Shown: positions 10,036 to 24,217 of the stretch, piece by piece
Layout of the letters: every line of letters begins with the position of its first letter
How positions within the stretch are numbered: the first letter of the stretch is position 1
Source of the DNA: an uncultured Pseudomonas sp.
Lineage (GTDB): Bacteria > Pseudomonadota > Gammaproteobacteria > Pseudomonadales > Pseudomonadaceae
DNA length: 64,000 bases
NCBI RefSeq assembly: GCF_913777995.1
Contig: NZ_CAJYVE010000054.1
Coordinates: 1 to 64,000 of the forward strand
Direction: 5' to 3'
Position numbers and translations under genes: made by a program
Notes under the pieces: model-generated
What the model saw: the letters and a program-made list of their open reading frames with translations, nothing else
What the model was told of the DNA's origin: nothing
The model's database searches: none

Positions 10036-10476
10036 GTGGGAGTACTTGCAGATTTTTTCGTGGCGAGTGAAGCCGATGCGTTGCGCTACGCCGCTCGAAT
10101 CGAAAAACTCGATGGCGGTGAAGAAATTGAAGCGCTACTGAAGCCTGTCCAGTACAAGAGCTTTACCGATCTTGAAATCAGCACACTCTGGGCAATCCTG
10201 GAAGAGCAGGAATGGGACGACGAAAGACACATGCCTGAGGACATCTTCCTGGGGGATGACGGTGAGTCCTGGCTGTACCGGTTTCCCAATGAACTGACGG
10301 AAGTCCTGGCGCACGCGAATGAAGTCGCGGTGAGCAAGGCATCAGTGCTGTGGTCCGCAACCGAAGAACTCAGCTGCGAACCCGAAGACCTCGTACCGGT
10401 GCTGAACGATTTACAGAGTCTGGCCAAGCAGGCGATGGAAAGTGGTAAATCGCTTTACCTGTGGGGTTGCCTGTAA
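10036..10476 (+). CDS. Acidic protein of unknown function in an accessory patch
   Basis: 146 aa from GTG 10036, with AAGGAG (10023-10028) seven bases upstream. No signal peptide or transmembrane segment. It is rich in Asp and Glu and starts MGVLADFFVASEADALRYA. I do not recognise the family. The opening resembles small cytosolic DUF1877-like or immunity-type proteins, but this is a weak likeness. It is convergent with the HEAT-like gene at 10658-11134 and close to a truncated ICE parA and a tRNA, so it may be a cargo remnant. An immunity role is speculation. Confidence 0.7.
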   Translation: MGVLADFFVASEADALRYAARIEKLDGGEEIEALLKPVQYKSFTDLEISTLWAILEEQEWDDERHMPEDIFLGDDGESWLYRFPNELTEVLAHANEVAVSKASVLWSATEELSCEPEDLVPVLNDLQSLAKQAMESGKSLYLWGCL

Positions 10477-10657
10477 AGATACCTGCCTACTTCCATTGAT
10501 CGGGCGGCGCATTGTGCATCTCGGCAGCGCTCCGGCCCCCTGCCCTTCACGCGAGGTTCTGTGTATGGCTGATCAGTGCAGATAAGGGCCAGTGCTGAAT
10601 TGGTCGGAATGCCTCGAAAGAAATGTTCGAGCATCAATCAGCCACTTGTATAAAGAA

Positions 10658-11134
10658 TCAACCCAACTCCCTCACCGCAGCCTTGCCAAACTCCTTGTCG
10701 CCCTGAATAGCTTGCAATGCTTCTCGAGCGACCAGCAAATGCTTGTGCTGAGCGATCAGTGAAAAAGCAGCCGCCTTGATCAAAATATATTCATCGCTCT
10801 TGACCAGCTCCCTGGATGCGTTGACCTCAACAGCACCGACATCCAGGAAAGCCAGCGAGTTTAAGGCATGCACTCTTACCTCATCATCCTCACGTTCACA
10901 CAGAGCGATGGATAAGATTTTCTTTTGTATCTCGCTGCAGTCATACGCGCCTTTGTACAAACCAATGACCTTCATCGCCTCGATTCTGAGAAGCTCGTCC
11001 TGGTCAGGATCGCTGGCAAGATCTGCCAGGAAATTCGCAAATTCAAGTTTCAAAGCGCCATCGAAATGGGCTAAAAATTCGATCTTGCTACGGTCATCGA
11101 GCGACTTGAAACGACTGGCATCTGCACTTTCCAT
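10658..11134 (-). CDS. HEAT-repeat-like protein
   Basis: 158 aa from ATG 11134, which has AAAGGTG five bases upstream; a TTG at 11149 would add five residues. It is all-alpha, with repeating pairs of amphipathic helices (ELLRIEAMKVIGLYKGAYD; EVRVHALNSLAFLDVGAVEV; YILIKAAAFSLIAQHKHLLV), the spacing of HEAT/armadillo repeats. Cytosolic, no catalytic motif. Base composition is visibly more A+T-rich than its neighbours, which suggests acquisition. HEAT-like proteins of this size occur as immunity or scaffold proteins in polymorphic-toxin cargo regions, but no toxin gene is visible here. Function unknown. Confidence 0.72.
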   Translation of the reverse strand: MESADASRFKSLDDRSKIEFLAHFDGALKLEFANFLADLASDPDQDELLRIEAMKVIGLYKGAYDCSEIQKKILSIALCEREDDEVRVHALNSLAFLDVGAVEVNASRELVKSDEYILIKAAAFSLIAQHKHLLVAREALQAIQGDKEFGKAAVRELG

Positions 11135-11213
11135 CACAACACCTTTCAAGATTCAACCTGACAGGCCCAACCCCCATTTATGCCACTGGACTGGATATCC
11201 CACCCCGCATGGC

Positions 11214-11450
11214 TTACGACCGCAACCACCGATGAATGGTGCGACCTGATCCGAGGGTGCCTGGGAAGAAATCGAAGATACCGCCAGGGGCTTCGTGCTC
11301 CAGGCGATAGAACGACGACAGCGACGGCTGGGTGTCGAGGTCGATGAGCAGGGTTCGGAGTTGGGCATCGGCGCAGAACGCGCCCAGGTTGGCGGTGACC
11401 GTGGTCTTGCCGGGGCCGCCCTTGGTGGAAACGATGGATGCGATGTTCAT
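11214..11450 (-). pseudogene. Truncated ParA-type ATPase, ICE remnant
   Basis: 78 codons. The start is intact: MNIASIVSTKGGPGKTT carries the deviant Walker A (KGGxGKTT), followed by ANLGAFCADAQLRTLLIDLD and EAPGGIFDF. This N-terminus is characteristic of the ParA/Soj protein encoded at one end of ICEclc/PAPI-type integrative elements (normally about 250-290 aa). Homology stops after about 60 residues and the frame ends in unrelated sequence, so the Walker B and C-terminal domains are gone. It points away from tRNA-Asn at 11647-11722 with about 200 bp between, the usual place for this gene next to an attachment site. It is probably the left-end scar of a lost island. Confidence 0.75.
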
Positions 11451-11536
11451 GGTGCACGCCTCTAGATCGATTGATTAGAGACGGCATGGGCACACCCGAA
11501 GCGGCAATCCGAGCTTTTTGTAACAGGAAACGAAAA

Positions 11537-11627
11537 AAGGTCTTACGTGCTTATCACTGGTATCGCGTGCCAGTGACATCTGCGTCATCACTGGTGCGAT
11601 CTCTCAGCGTGAGCTGCGTAAGACCTT
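11537..11627. repeat. 91-bp structured inverted repeat between parA remnant and tRNA-Asn
   Basis: AAGGTCTTACG (11537-11547) is exactly complementary to CGTAAGACCTT (11617-11627). Inside, TCACTGGTA pairs with TGCCAGTGA around a 5-nt loop, and CATCACTGGT recurs. The layout is a multibranched hairpin ending about 20 bases from the 3' end of tRNA-Asn, where an integrative element end would be expected. Confidence 0.6.
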
Positions 11628-11646
11628 GATTCCTATTACAAAATTC

Positions 11647-11722
<76 letters not shown>

Positions 11723-11881
11723 ATTGGCGCCATCATACCGCGTTGAAGATTAACGTCAAGCACCGAGATGAAAAAAGTTGATAAAAATCAGTCTGTTCGC
11801 AAATTCGGGGTTCTTTGCCGGGTTGGGCAGGCGTAGTGTGTGGGGCTCTTCCCTTTTCACCCATCGAGCGAGGTGATCGTC

Positions 11882-13507
11882 ATGCCGCAGGCCAGTCGTC
11901 TTGAAACGCTGTTCCCCACCCTTGAGCAGATTCCGCAGACCTGGCAGCCGGGGCCGGCCATCGAGCAGCGCGAGTACCTGGTCGATGGCATTCTGGAAAG
12001 CTGGTCAGGGCCTCTGGCGCCGGTGCGCAGCCCGGTGTGTCTGCGTGAGGGTGAGGCGTTGCAACCGGTGATCCTCGGCAGCACGCCGCTGATGGATGCC
12101 GACACCGCCATGACCGCGCTGGACGCCGCCGTGCGCGCCTATGATCGTGGCCAGGGCGCCTGGCCGACCATGCGCGTGGCCGAGCGCATCCGCCATGTCG
12201 AGCAGTTCCTCAAGCGCATGCGCGAGCAGCGCGAGCCCGTGGTGCGCCTGCTGATGTGGGAGATCGGCAAGAACCTCAAGGACTCGGAGAAGGAGTTCGA
12301 CCGCACCTGCGACTACATCGTCGACACCATCAATGCCCTCAAGGAACTGGACCGCCGCTCCAGCCGCTTCGAGCTGGAGCAGGACGTGCTGGGGCAGATC
12401 CGCCGGGTGCCGCTGGGTGTGACGCTGTGCATGGGCCCGTACAACTACCCGCTGAACGAGACCTTCACCACCCTGATACCGGCACTGATCATGGGCAACA
12501 CCGTGGTGTTCAAGCCGGCCAAGTTCGGTGTACTGCTGATTCGCCCATTGCTGGAGGCGTTCCGCGACAGCTTTCCGGCCGGGGTCATCAACGTGATCTA
12601 CGGGCGTGGCCGCGAAACGGTCAGTGCGCTGATGGCCACGGGCAAGATCGATGTGTTCGCCTTCATCGGCACCAACAAGGCCGCCAGCGACCTGAAGAAG
12701 CTGCACCCGCGCCCGCACCGTCTGCGCGCCGCCTTGGGCCTGGATGCCAAGAACCCCGGAATCGTGCTCAAGGACGTCGACCTGGACAACGCGGTGAACG
12801 AGTCGATCACCGGCGCGCTGTCGTTCAATGGCCAGCGCTGCACGGCGCTGAAGATCCTCTTTGTGCATGAAGACGTGGTGCAGCCGTTCCTGGAGAAATT
12901 CCAGGCCAGGCTGGCGCAGCTCAAGCCGGGCATGCCGTGGGAGCCGGGCGTGGCGCTGACACCGCTGCCGGAACCGGGCAAGACCGACTACCTGCAGGGC
13001 CTGGTGGCCGATGCCGTGGACAAGGGTGCGCAGGTGGTGAACGAAGGCGGCGGCGAGGTGTTGCAGAGCTTCTTCTACCCTGCCCTGCTCTACCCGGTGA
13101 CCCCGGCGATGCGCGTGTACCACGAGGAACAGTTCGGCCCGGTAGTGCCGGTGGTGGCCTACAACGACCTGCAGACGGTGATCGACTATGTGCTCGACTC
13201 CGACTACGGCCAGCAACTGAGCCTGTTCGGCAACGATCCGGCCGAGGTCGGGCGCCTGGTGGACGCCTTCGCCAACCAGGTCGGGCGGATCAACATCAAC
13301 GCGCAGTGCCAGCGCGGGCCGGACCAGTATCCCTTCAATGGCCGCAAGAACTCTGCCGAGGGAACCTTGTCCGTGCATGACGCCTTGCGCGTGTTCTCCA
13401 TCCGCACCCTGGTCGCCACGCGCTTCCAGGACAGCAACAAGACGCTGGTCAGTGACATCATCCGCAATCGCGACTCGAGTTTCCTGACCACCGATTACAT
13501 CTTCTAG
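11882..13507 (+). CDS. GapN-like NADP-dependent aldehyde dehydrogenase lacking the general-base Glu
   Basis: 541 aa from ATG 11882, with AGGTG six bases upstream. It is an ALDH-superfamily enzyme most like non-phosphorylating glyceraldehyde-3-phosphate dehydrogenase (ALDH11/GapN): a long N-terminus, the cofactor-binding GPYNYPLNETFTTLIPALIMGNTVVFKPAK, and the catalytic Cys320 in LSFNGQRCTALKI. Such enzymes oxidise GAP to 3-phosphoglycerate with NADP. Exactly 34 residues before Cys320, where ALDHs have the general-base Glu (LELGGK), this protein has Gly286 in LGLDAKNPG. Activity on GAP is therefore uncertain. The gene appears monocistronic and follows tRNA-Asn. Confidence 0.85.
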   Translation: MPQASRLETLFPTLEQIPQTWQPGPAIEQREYLVDGILESWSGPLAPVRSPVCLREGEALQPVILGSTPLMDADTAMTALDAAVRAYDRGQGAWPTMRVAERIRHVEQFLKRMREQREPVVRLLMWEIGKNLKDSEKEFDRTCDYIVDTINALKELDRRSSRFELEQDVLGQIRRVPLGVTLCMGPYNYPLNETFTTLIPALIMGNTVVFKPAKFGVLLIRPLLEAFRDSFPAGVINVIYGRGRETVSALMATGKIDVFAFIGTNKAASDLKKLHPRPHRLRAALGLDAKNPGIVLKDVDLDNAVNESITGALSFNGQRCTALKILFVHEDVVQPFLEKFQARLAQLKPGMPWEPGVALTPLPEPGKTDYLQGLVADAVDKGAQVVNEGGGEVLQSFFYPALLYPVTPAMRVYHEEQFGPVVPVVAYNDLQTVIDYVLDSDYGQQLSLFGNDPAEVGRLVDAFANQVGRININAQCQRGPDQYPFNGRKNSAEGTLSVHDALRVFSIRTLVATRFQDSNKTLVSDIIRNRDSSFLTTDYIF

Positions 13508-13564
13508 ATGCTGTACGCCGGACAGCCGCTGCCTTGCGGTGGCCGCCCGGCGCGACGTCCTGAC

Positions 13565-13891
13565 TCACTGGTTAGAGCGGCAACCGCTCATGACCTGGTA
13601 GCGCATGGCTTGCAGGTCACCCTGGCTGTTCTCGTAGACCATCAGCCGCGGCACCGCCTGGCAGCTCTTGTCCAGTGGGCTCTGGAAATGCATCTTGGCG
13701 ACGTCCAGCGGCATGCCATAACGGTATTCGGTGATCGCCGGTGCGGGCCGACCGCTCTGCTCGGCGAAATGCTCGACGGTGCCGCGCCAGTCTTGGGGGC
13801 CCTGCGGGCGGACGTGCTCAGGGCTGTTGGCCTGGGCGGCCAGGGGCAGGCCGAAGACGAGGATGGCGGCGAGGGTCTTGAGGGTTTTCAT
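13565..13891 (-). CDS. Secreted DUF2790 family protein
   Basis: 108 aa with a clear signal peptide (MKTLKTLAAILVFGLPLAAQA). The mature part contains YRYGMPLDVAKM and a C-terminal VPRLMVYENSQGDLQAMRYQVMSGC, matching the DUF2790 pattern of small periplasmic pseudomonad proteins. Two cysteines (CQAVP and SGC) could form a disulphide. Function unknown; some family members respond to metals or stress, but nothing in the sequence proves it here. It lies between gapN-like and czcA genes in its own transcription unit. Confidence 0.8.
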   Translation of the reverse strand: MKTLKTLAAILVFGLPLAAQANSPEHVRPQGPQDWRGTVEHFAEQSGRPAPAITEYRYGMPLDVAKMHFQSPLDKSCQAVPRLMVYENSQGDLQAMRYQVMSGCRSNQ

Positions 13892-13996
13892 TGGGGTTCT
13901 CCTTCAAAAGATGGAGCCAGCTTAACCAGCCGTGAATTAACCCGGCATGACCCCAGAATGACCATTTCGTCATCTGCAAAACCCCAGGCTCAATAG

Positions 13997-14034
13997 GCAG
14001 AACGCCCGCTGTCTTGCGACCGCGGGCGTTCTGC
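13997..14034. terminator. Terminator-like hairpin after czcA
   Basis: GCAGAACGCCCGC (13997-14009) is perfectly complementary to 14022-14034 with a 12-nt loop. It starts 16 bases past the czcA stop on the minus strand. There is no strong T-run on either side. Confidence 0.55.
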
Positions 14035-14049
14035 GCTGGCGCTGGTGAA

Positions 14050-18488
<4,439 letters not shown>

Positions 18489-18548
18489 GAGTGCTCCTGC
18501 TTGGGTGACAGGCCCGCACCACACAGTGGCAAGGGCGCGGATCGAAAA

Positions 18549-19787
18549 TCAGGGTTGGCTGGCGCCGTAGATACGCTCTATGGCCACTCTCGCCTCGCTG
18601 CCGGCGGCCAGGGCTTCGAGGTAGCGGGTGCGGGCATCAATGAGGGTGCGCTGGGCATCGAGCACGTCGAGGAAGGCGAACTTGCCCATCTCGAAGCCCC
18701 GCGAGGCGCTGTCTACGGCGGTGCGCGCGGCCGGCAGGATCACCTGGCTGAACGACTCCACCTCATTGGCCGCCGTGGCCCACTGTTCCAGGGCCGAGCG
18801 GGTTCGGGTACGCAAGTCCAGCTCTACGGCGTTGCGGCGGTCGCGGGCCTGGTCGGCACGCCGGGACGCGGCCAGGACATTGCCCTGGTTGCGATCGAAC
18901 AGCGGCAACGGCATCGACAGGCCGACGACATTCACCCGCTCGCGCTCCTGCTCGCTGTACTGGCTGCCGACGCTGACCGTCAGGTCGGGAATTCGCTGAG
19001 CACGCTGCGCACCAAGGTCGGCCTCGCGCTGGCGGATCTGCATCTCGGCCAGGCGCAGCGCCGGGGTCTGCGCCAGGCGCCCCAGCAGGTCGGCGGCGGC
19101 GGGCGCACTGCCGGGTGCCAGCGCCTGCCCGCCGAGGCCATCGATGCCCTCGGCGGGCAGGCCGGTGAGCCTGGCCACCTGGCGCAGGTTGTCGTCGCGC
19201 AGGGCCCGGGCCCTGCGCAGTTGCAGCTCGGTTTCCGCCAGTTGCACCTGGGCGCGGGTGCTTTCTATGGGCGAGACCTGACCGGCACGCACCCGCCCCT
19301 GCGCCACCTGCAGGCCACGCTGGGCCAACTGCCGGGACTGCTCGGCCAGCTCTACGGCGGTGTACGCCCGCGCCGCCGCATGGAAGGCCGCGACCACGTC
19401 GGCGCGCAGCTCCAGGGCCTGGCGTTCCAGTTCCAGCTGCGCGGCGTCCTGGCCACGCTCGGCCGCCTCGATGCGCGCACCACGCTTGCCGCCCAGCTCC
19501 AGGGCCTGGCTGAGCATCACCGTCGTGGTGCGGCTATCACGACGGGTGTCTTCGGCCTCCCACGACAGTTCCGGGTTGGGCATCAGCCCCGCCTGGCGCC
19601 GTTCGCCGGCGGCGATACCGAGTTCCTGGCGCACGGCGGCCAGCTCGGGATTATTGGCGAAGGCCGCCTCGATGGCCGCCGCCAGGCTCAGGTCGGCAGC
19701 CTGGGCCGGGCCTGCGCCGAACAGCAACGCGCACAACAGCCCGCACGCCAAGCGCGACGGCAGTAAAGGATTTCGATCCCCGGACAC
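18549..19787 (-). CDS. czcC: CzcC-type outer-membrane efflux channel
   Basis: 412 aa. A signal peptide (LACGLLCALLFGAGPAQA) is followed by two tandem OEP (TolC-like) repeats, seen as long heptad-rich helices (AAIEAAFANNPELAAVRQELG; GRLAQTPALRLAEMQIRQRE). It is first in the czcCBA operon; the gap to czcB is 60 bp. It forms the outer-membrane duct of the tripartite pump. The promoter region is shared with czcR and contains a TTACA-N4-TGTAA palindrome. Confidence 0.93.
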   Translation of the reverse strand: MSGDRNPLLPSRLACGLLCALLFGAGPAQAADLSLAAAIEAAFANNPELAAVRQELGIAAGERRQAGLMPNPELSWEAEDTRRDSRTTTVMLSQALELGGKRGARIEAAERGQDAAQLELERQALELRADVVAAFHAAARAYTAVELAEQSRQLAQRGLQVAQGRVRAGQVSPIESTRAQVQLAETELQLRRARALRDDNLRQVARLTGLPAEGIDGLGGQALAPGSAPAAADLLGRLAQTPALRLAEMQIRQREADLGAQRAQRIPDLTVSVGSQYSEQERERVNVVGLSMPLPLFDRNQGNVLAASRRADQARDRRNAVELDLRTRTRSALEQWATAANEVESFSQVILPAARTAVDSASRGFEMGKFAFLDVLDAQRTLIDARTRYLEALAAGSEARVAIERIYGASQP

Positions 19788-19891
19788 GTTCAGACCTCCC
19801 CAGGTACAACGCGCAGACGAGCCCGGACGGCCCGCCCATTCAGTGCCGGGGACTGTAGAAAGGCGCCGTTATCGCCAGGATTGCCCGGAAA

Positions 19892-19905
19892 TTACAATTC
19901 TGTAA
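19892..19905. promoter_or_regulatory. Predicted CzcR operator between czcC and czcR
   Basis: The perfect inverted repeat TTACA-ATTC-TGTAA lies about 105 bases from both divergent starts. OmpR-type heavy-metal regulators (CzcR/CopR) are reported to bind palindromes of this kind, so one site could control pump and regulator together. Assignment is inference from position and symmetry. Confidence 0.6.
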
Positions 19906-20012
19906 GGCAGCCCAACGCCCAGAGCCCCTGTATTAGAGTTTCCAGCGGCTTGACCCTGTAGCAGCTACAACCTGCAGAATCGCCGCCCTGCCACCCAGCA
20001 CAGGAAACATCC

Positions 20013-20683
20013 ATGCGGATCCTAGTTGTCGACGATGAACCCAAGACGGCCGAATACATGCATCAGGGCCTGTCGGAGAACGGCTACGTGGTTGACATCG
20101 CCAGTACCGGTATCGACGGCCTGCACCTGGCGCGTACTCAGGACTACGAGCTGATCATCCTCGACGTCAACCTGCCGCAGCTCGAAGGCTGGGAGGTGCT
20201 GGCGGCACTGCGTGCCAGAAGCCATACGCGGGTGATGATGGTCACCGCACGCGGGCGCCTCGAAGACCGGGTCAAGGGTCTGGACATGGGGGCCGACGAC
20301 TACCTGGTAAAACCCTTCGAATTCCCCGAGCTGCTGGCCCGGGTGCGCAGCCTGCTGCGCCGCAGCGACCAGCCGGGGCTGCCGAGCGTGCTGCGGGTCG
20401 CCGACCTGGAGCTGGACCACGGTCGCCATCGAGCTTTTCGCGGCCATCGGCGCATCGACCTGACCACCAAGGAGTTCGCCCTGCTGCACCTGCTGATGCG
20501 CCACAGTGGCGAGGTGTTGAGCCGCACGCGCATCATCTCGCAGGTCTGGGACATGAACTTCGACTGCGACACCAACGTCGTCGAAGTCTCGATCCGCCGC
20601 CTGCGCGCCAAGATCGACGACCCTTTCGAAAGCAAGCTGATCCACACCCTGCGTGGCGTAGGCTATGTGCTGGAGTACCGGGA

Positions 20684-20687
<4 letters not shown>
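20013..20687 (+). CDS. czcR: CzcR-type heavy-metal response regulator
   Basis: 224 aa. The receiver domain (residues 1-115) has the acidic pair in VVDDEP and the phospho-acceptor Asp51 in [11 protein letters not shown], with K101 in VKPF. The OmpR-type winged helix (about 125-222) has [28 protein letters not shown] and [16 protein letters not shown]. It belongs to the CzcR/CopR/IrlR group by overall sequence. It is divergent from czcC and overlaps czcS by four bases. Confidence 0.92.
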
Positions 20688-22147
<1,460 letters not shown>

Positions 22148-22628
22148 CCTCATCCTGGCCGCCGTCGCCAGCAGCGCCACCCTCGCCCAGGCCGCGCCGC
22201 CCCTCGACGTGCACCGCGATGCCAATTGCGGCTGCTGCAAGCAGTGGATCAAGCACCTGCAGGACAACGGTTTCACCGTCAACGAGCATGTCGAAACCGA
22301 CATGGCCGCCGTCAAGCAGCGCCTGGGCGTTCCGCAGAGCCTGGGTTCGTGCCATACCGGCGTGATCGGCGGCAAGTTCGTCGAAGGCCACGTGCCGGCG
22401 CAGCAGATCATCGACCTCGACAAGCGCCCCGAGCTGCTGGGCATCGCCGTACCGGGCATGCCAATGGGCTCGCCGGGCATGGAATATGGCGACCGCCAGG
22501 ATGCCTACCAGGTCATCGGCGTGACCGCAGCGGGGGAACGCCAAGTGGTGGCCGACTACCCTGGCCGCTGAAGGCGCTGACCAAACGGCATCACCGCCAA
22601 AGCCAGTACGTTCGGTTGGAACGGGTAG

Positions 22629-22678
22629 GTAGCGGCTGAAGCCGCTCCCACCGGGCCACAGCCGCTTAAGCGAACAGA
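22629..22678. repeat. REP plus conserved flank
   Basis: A REP palindrome (AGCGGCTGAAGCCGCT, 22631-22646) is followed by CCCACCGGGCCAC and GCTTAAGCGAACAG, the reverse complement of the flank seen at 172-197 and 51601-51625. It sits between the convergent copG and MFS genes and may end both transcripts. Confidence 0.75.
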
Positions 22679-22684
22679 GGGTGC

Positions 22685-24157
22685 CTAAGCCTGCGACAAC
22701 GGCCTGGCCACATCCTCCAATGCGCGGCGCTCTGCTGCCACGCCCCAGCGAGCCTGCACGCCGGCGGCGAGAATCATCAGTGCTGCGCCGAGCAGGTAGC
22801 CGAGCAGCAGTTGGCTGCGTTCGCCGCTGTCGATCAGCGCGCCGAACAGGGTCGGGCCAAGGATGCCGCCCAGGCCGGTGCCGAAGGCATAGAACACGGC
22901 GATGGCCAGGGCACGGATTTCCAGGGGAAAAGTTTCAGCCACGGTGAGGTACGCCGAGCTGGCCGCCGCCGAGGCGAAGAAGAAAATCACCATCCAGGCA
23001 ATGGTCTGTTCGACGACCGTCAGCAGGCCCTGTGCGAACAGATAGCCACTGATTGCCAGCAGCACGCCGGAGAGGAAGTAGGTCGCGCTGATCATCACCC
23101 GCCGCCCCACCACGTCGAACAAACGGCCGAGCAGCAGGGGGCCGCAGAAGTTACCGAGGGCGAAGGGCAGCACGTACCAGCCGACCTGCGCCGAGGGCAC
23201 GGCGTAGAAGTCGGTGAGCACCAGGGCGTAGGTGAAGAAGATCGCGTTGTAGAAAAACGCCTGTGCGGTGAGCAGGCTCATGCCCACCAGGGCGCGCACG
23301 CGGTGCGCGACGAACAGCGTGCTGAACACTTCCCGCAGCGGAGTGTGGTGACGGGCGCGCAGGCGCAGTGGTGGGCTTTGCACAGGCGGCAGGTCGATGC
23401 CCCGTGCGCGATAACCGGCCTCGATAGCCTCGACGATGCGCCGGGCTTGCTCGGGGCGGTCGTGGATCATCAGCCAGCGTGGGCTCTCCGGGATCCACAG
23501 GCGCATGAACAGGATCAGCAAGCCAAGCAGCGCACCGATGCCAAAGCACAGGCGCCAGCCGGTTTCGCTGCCAACGAAGTTCGGGTCCAGCAACACGATG
23601 GCGCCCAGCGCGCCCAGTGCCGCGCCGATCCAGAAAGTGCCATTGATGGTCAGGTCCACCCAGCCGCGAAAGCGCGCCGGGGTGAACTCCTGGATGGTCG
23701 AGTTGATCGCCGTGTACTCGCCGCCAATGCCTGCCCCGGTCAGGAAGCGGAACAGCAGAAAGCTCGCCAGGCTCCAGGAAAACGCCGTGGCAGCGGTGGC
23801 GCCGATGTACAGGAACAAGGTGATGAAGAACAGCTTGCGCCGCCCCAGGCGGTCGGTCAGCCAACCGAACAGCAACGCCCCGAGCACCGCCCCGGCAATG
23901 TAGGCCGCACCGGCCAGGCCGATGTCGGCGTTGTTCAGGCGCAGCACGGGGCTGTCTTTCAGCGCACCGGCCACCGAGCCGGCCAGGGTCACTTCCAGTC
24001 CGTCGAGCAGCCAGGTGATACCCAAGGCAAAGACCAGCAACGTGTGGAAGCGGCTCCAGGGCAGCCGGTCGAGACGCGCCGGCAGGTCGGTTTCATAGAC
24101 ATGCACGGCATTGGAGCCCTGCGGCTCCAGGCGTTTTTGCAACGAAGGCGAGTGCAT
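22685..24157 (-). CDS. Major facilitator superfamily transporter, sugar-porter-like
   Basis: 490 aa with twelve hydrophobic segments. Family motifs include GWLTDRLGRRK after helix 2, FRFLTGAGIGGEYTAI in helix 4-5, WIPESPRWL after helix 6 and GRLFDVVGRR in the second half. The opening VFALGITWLLDGLEVTLAGSVAGAL is like MHS/sugar-porter carriers that import carbohydrates or carboxylates by proton symport. No catabolic gene is adjacent, so the substrate is unknown. It is transcribed alone. Confidence 0.85.
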   Translation of the reverse strand: MHSPSLQKRLEPQGSNAVHVYETDLPARLDRLPWSRFHTLLVFALGITWLLDGLEVTLAGSVAGALKDSPVLRLNNADIGLAGAAYIAGAVLGALLFGWLTDRLGRRKLFFITLFLYIGATAATAFSWSLASFLLFRFLTGAGIGGEYTAINSTIQEFTPARFRGWVDLTINGTFWIGAALGALGAIVLLDPNFVGSETGWRLCFGIGALLGLLILFMRLWIPESPRWLMIHDRPEQARRIVEAIEAGYRARGIDLPPVQSPPLRLRARHHTPLREVFSTLFVAHRVRALVGMSLLTAQAFFYNAIFFTYALVLTDFYAVPSAQVGWYVLPFALGNFCGPLLLGRLFDVVGRRVMISATYFLSGVLLAISGYLFAQGLLTVVEQTIAWMVIFFFASAAASSAYLTVAETFPLEIRALAIAVFYAFGTGLGGILGPTLFGALIDSGERSQLLLGYLLGAALMILAAGVQARWGVAAERRALEDVARPLSQA

Positions 24158-24217
24158 CGCCGACCCTCCCTGTGTGTCGATCCCCTGCCCTTGTGATTCA
24201 ACCGCTTCAGGCAGAGT

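Noticed and set aside
11146-11493. Alternative reading frames through the parA fragment
   Set aside because: They are shadows of the true frame starting at 11450; their sequence shows no family motifs after the break point.
11537-11627. Integron attC site
   Set aside because: The size and symmetry fit, but the conserved GTTRRRY/RYYYAAC core ends are missing and no integrase or cassette genes are near.
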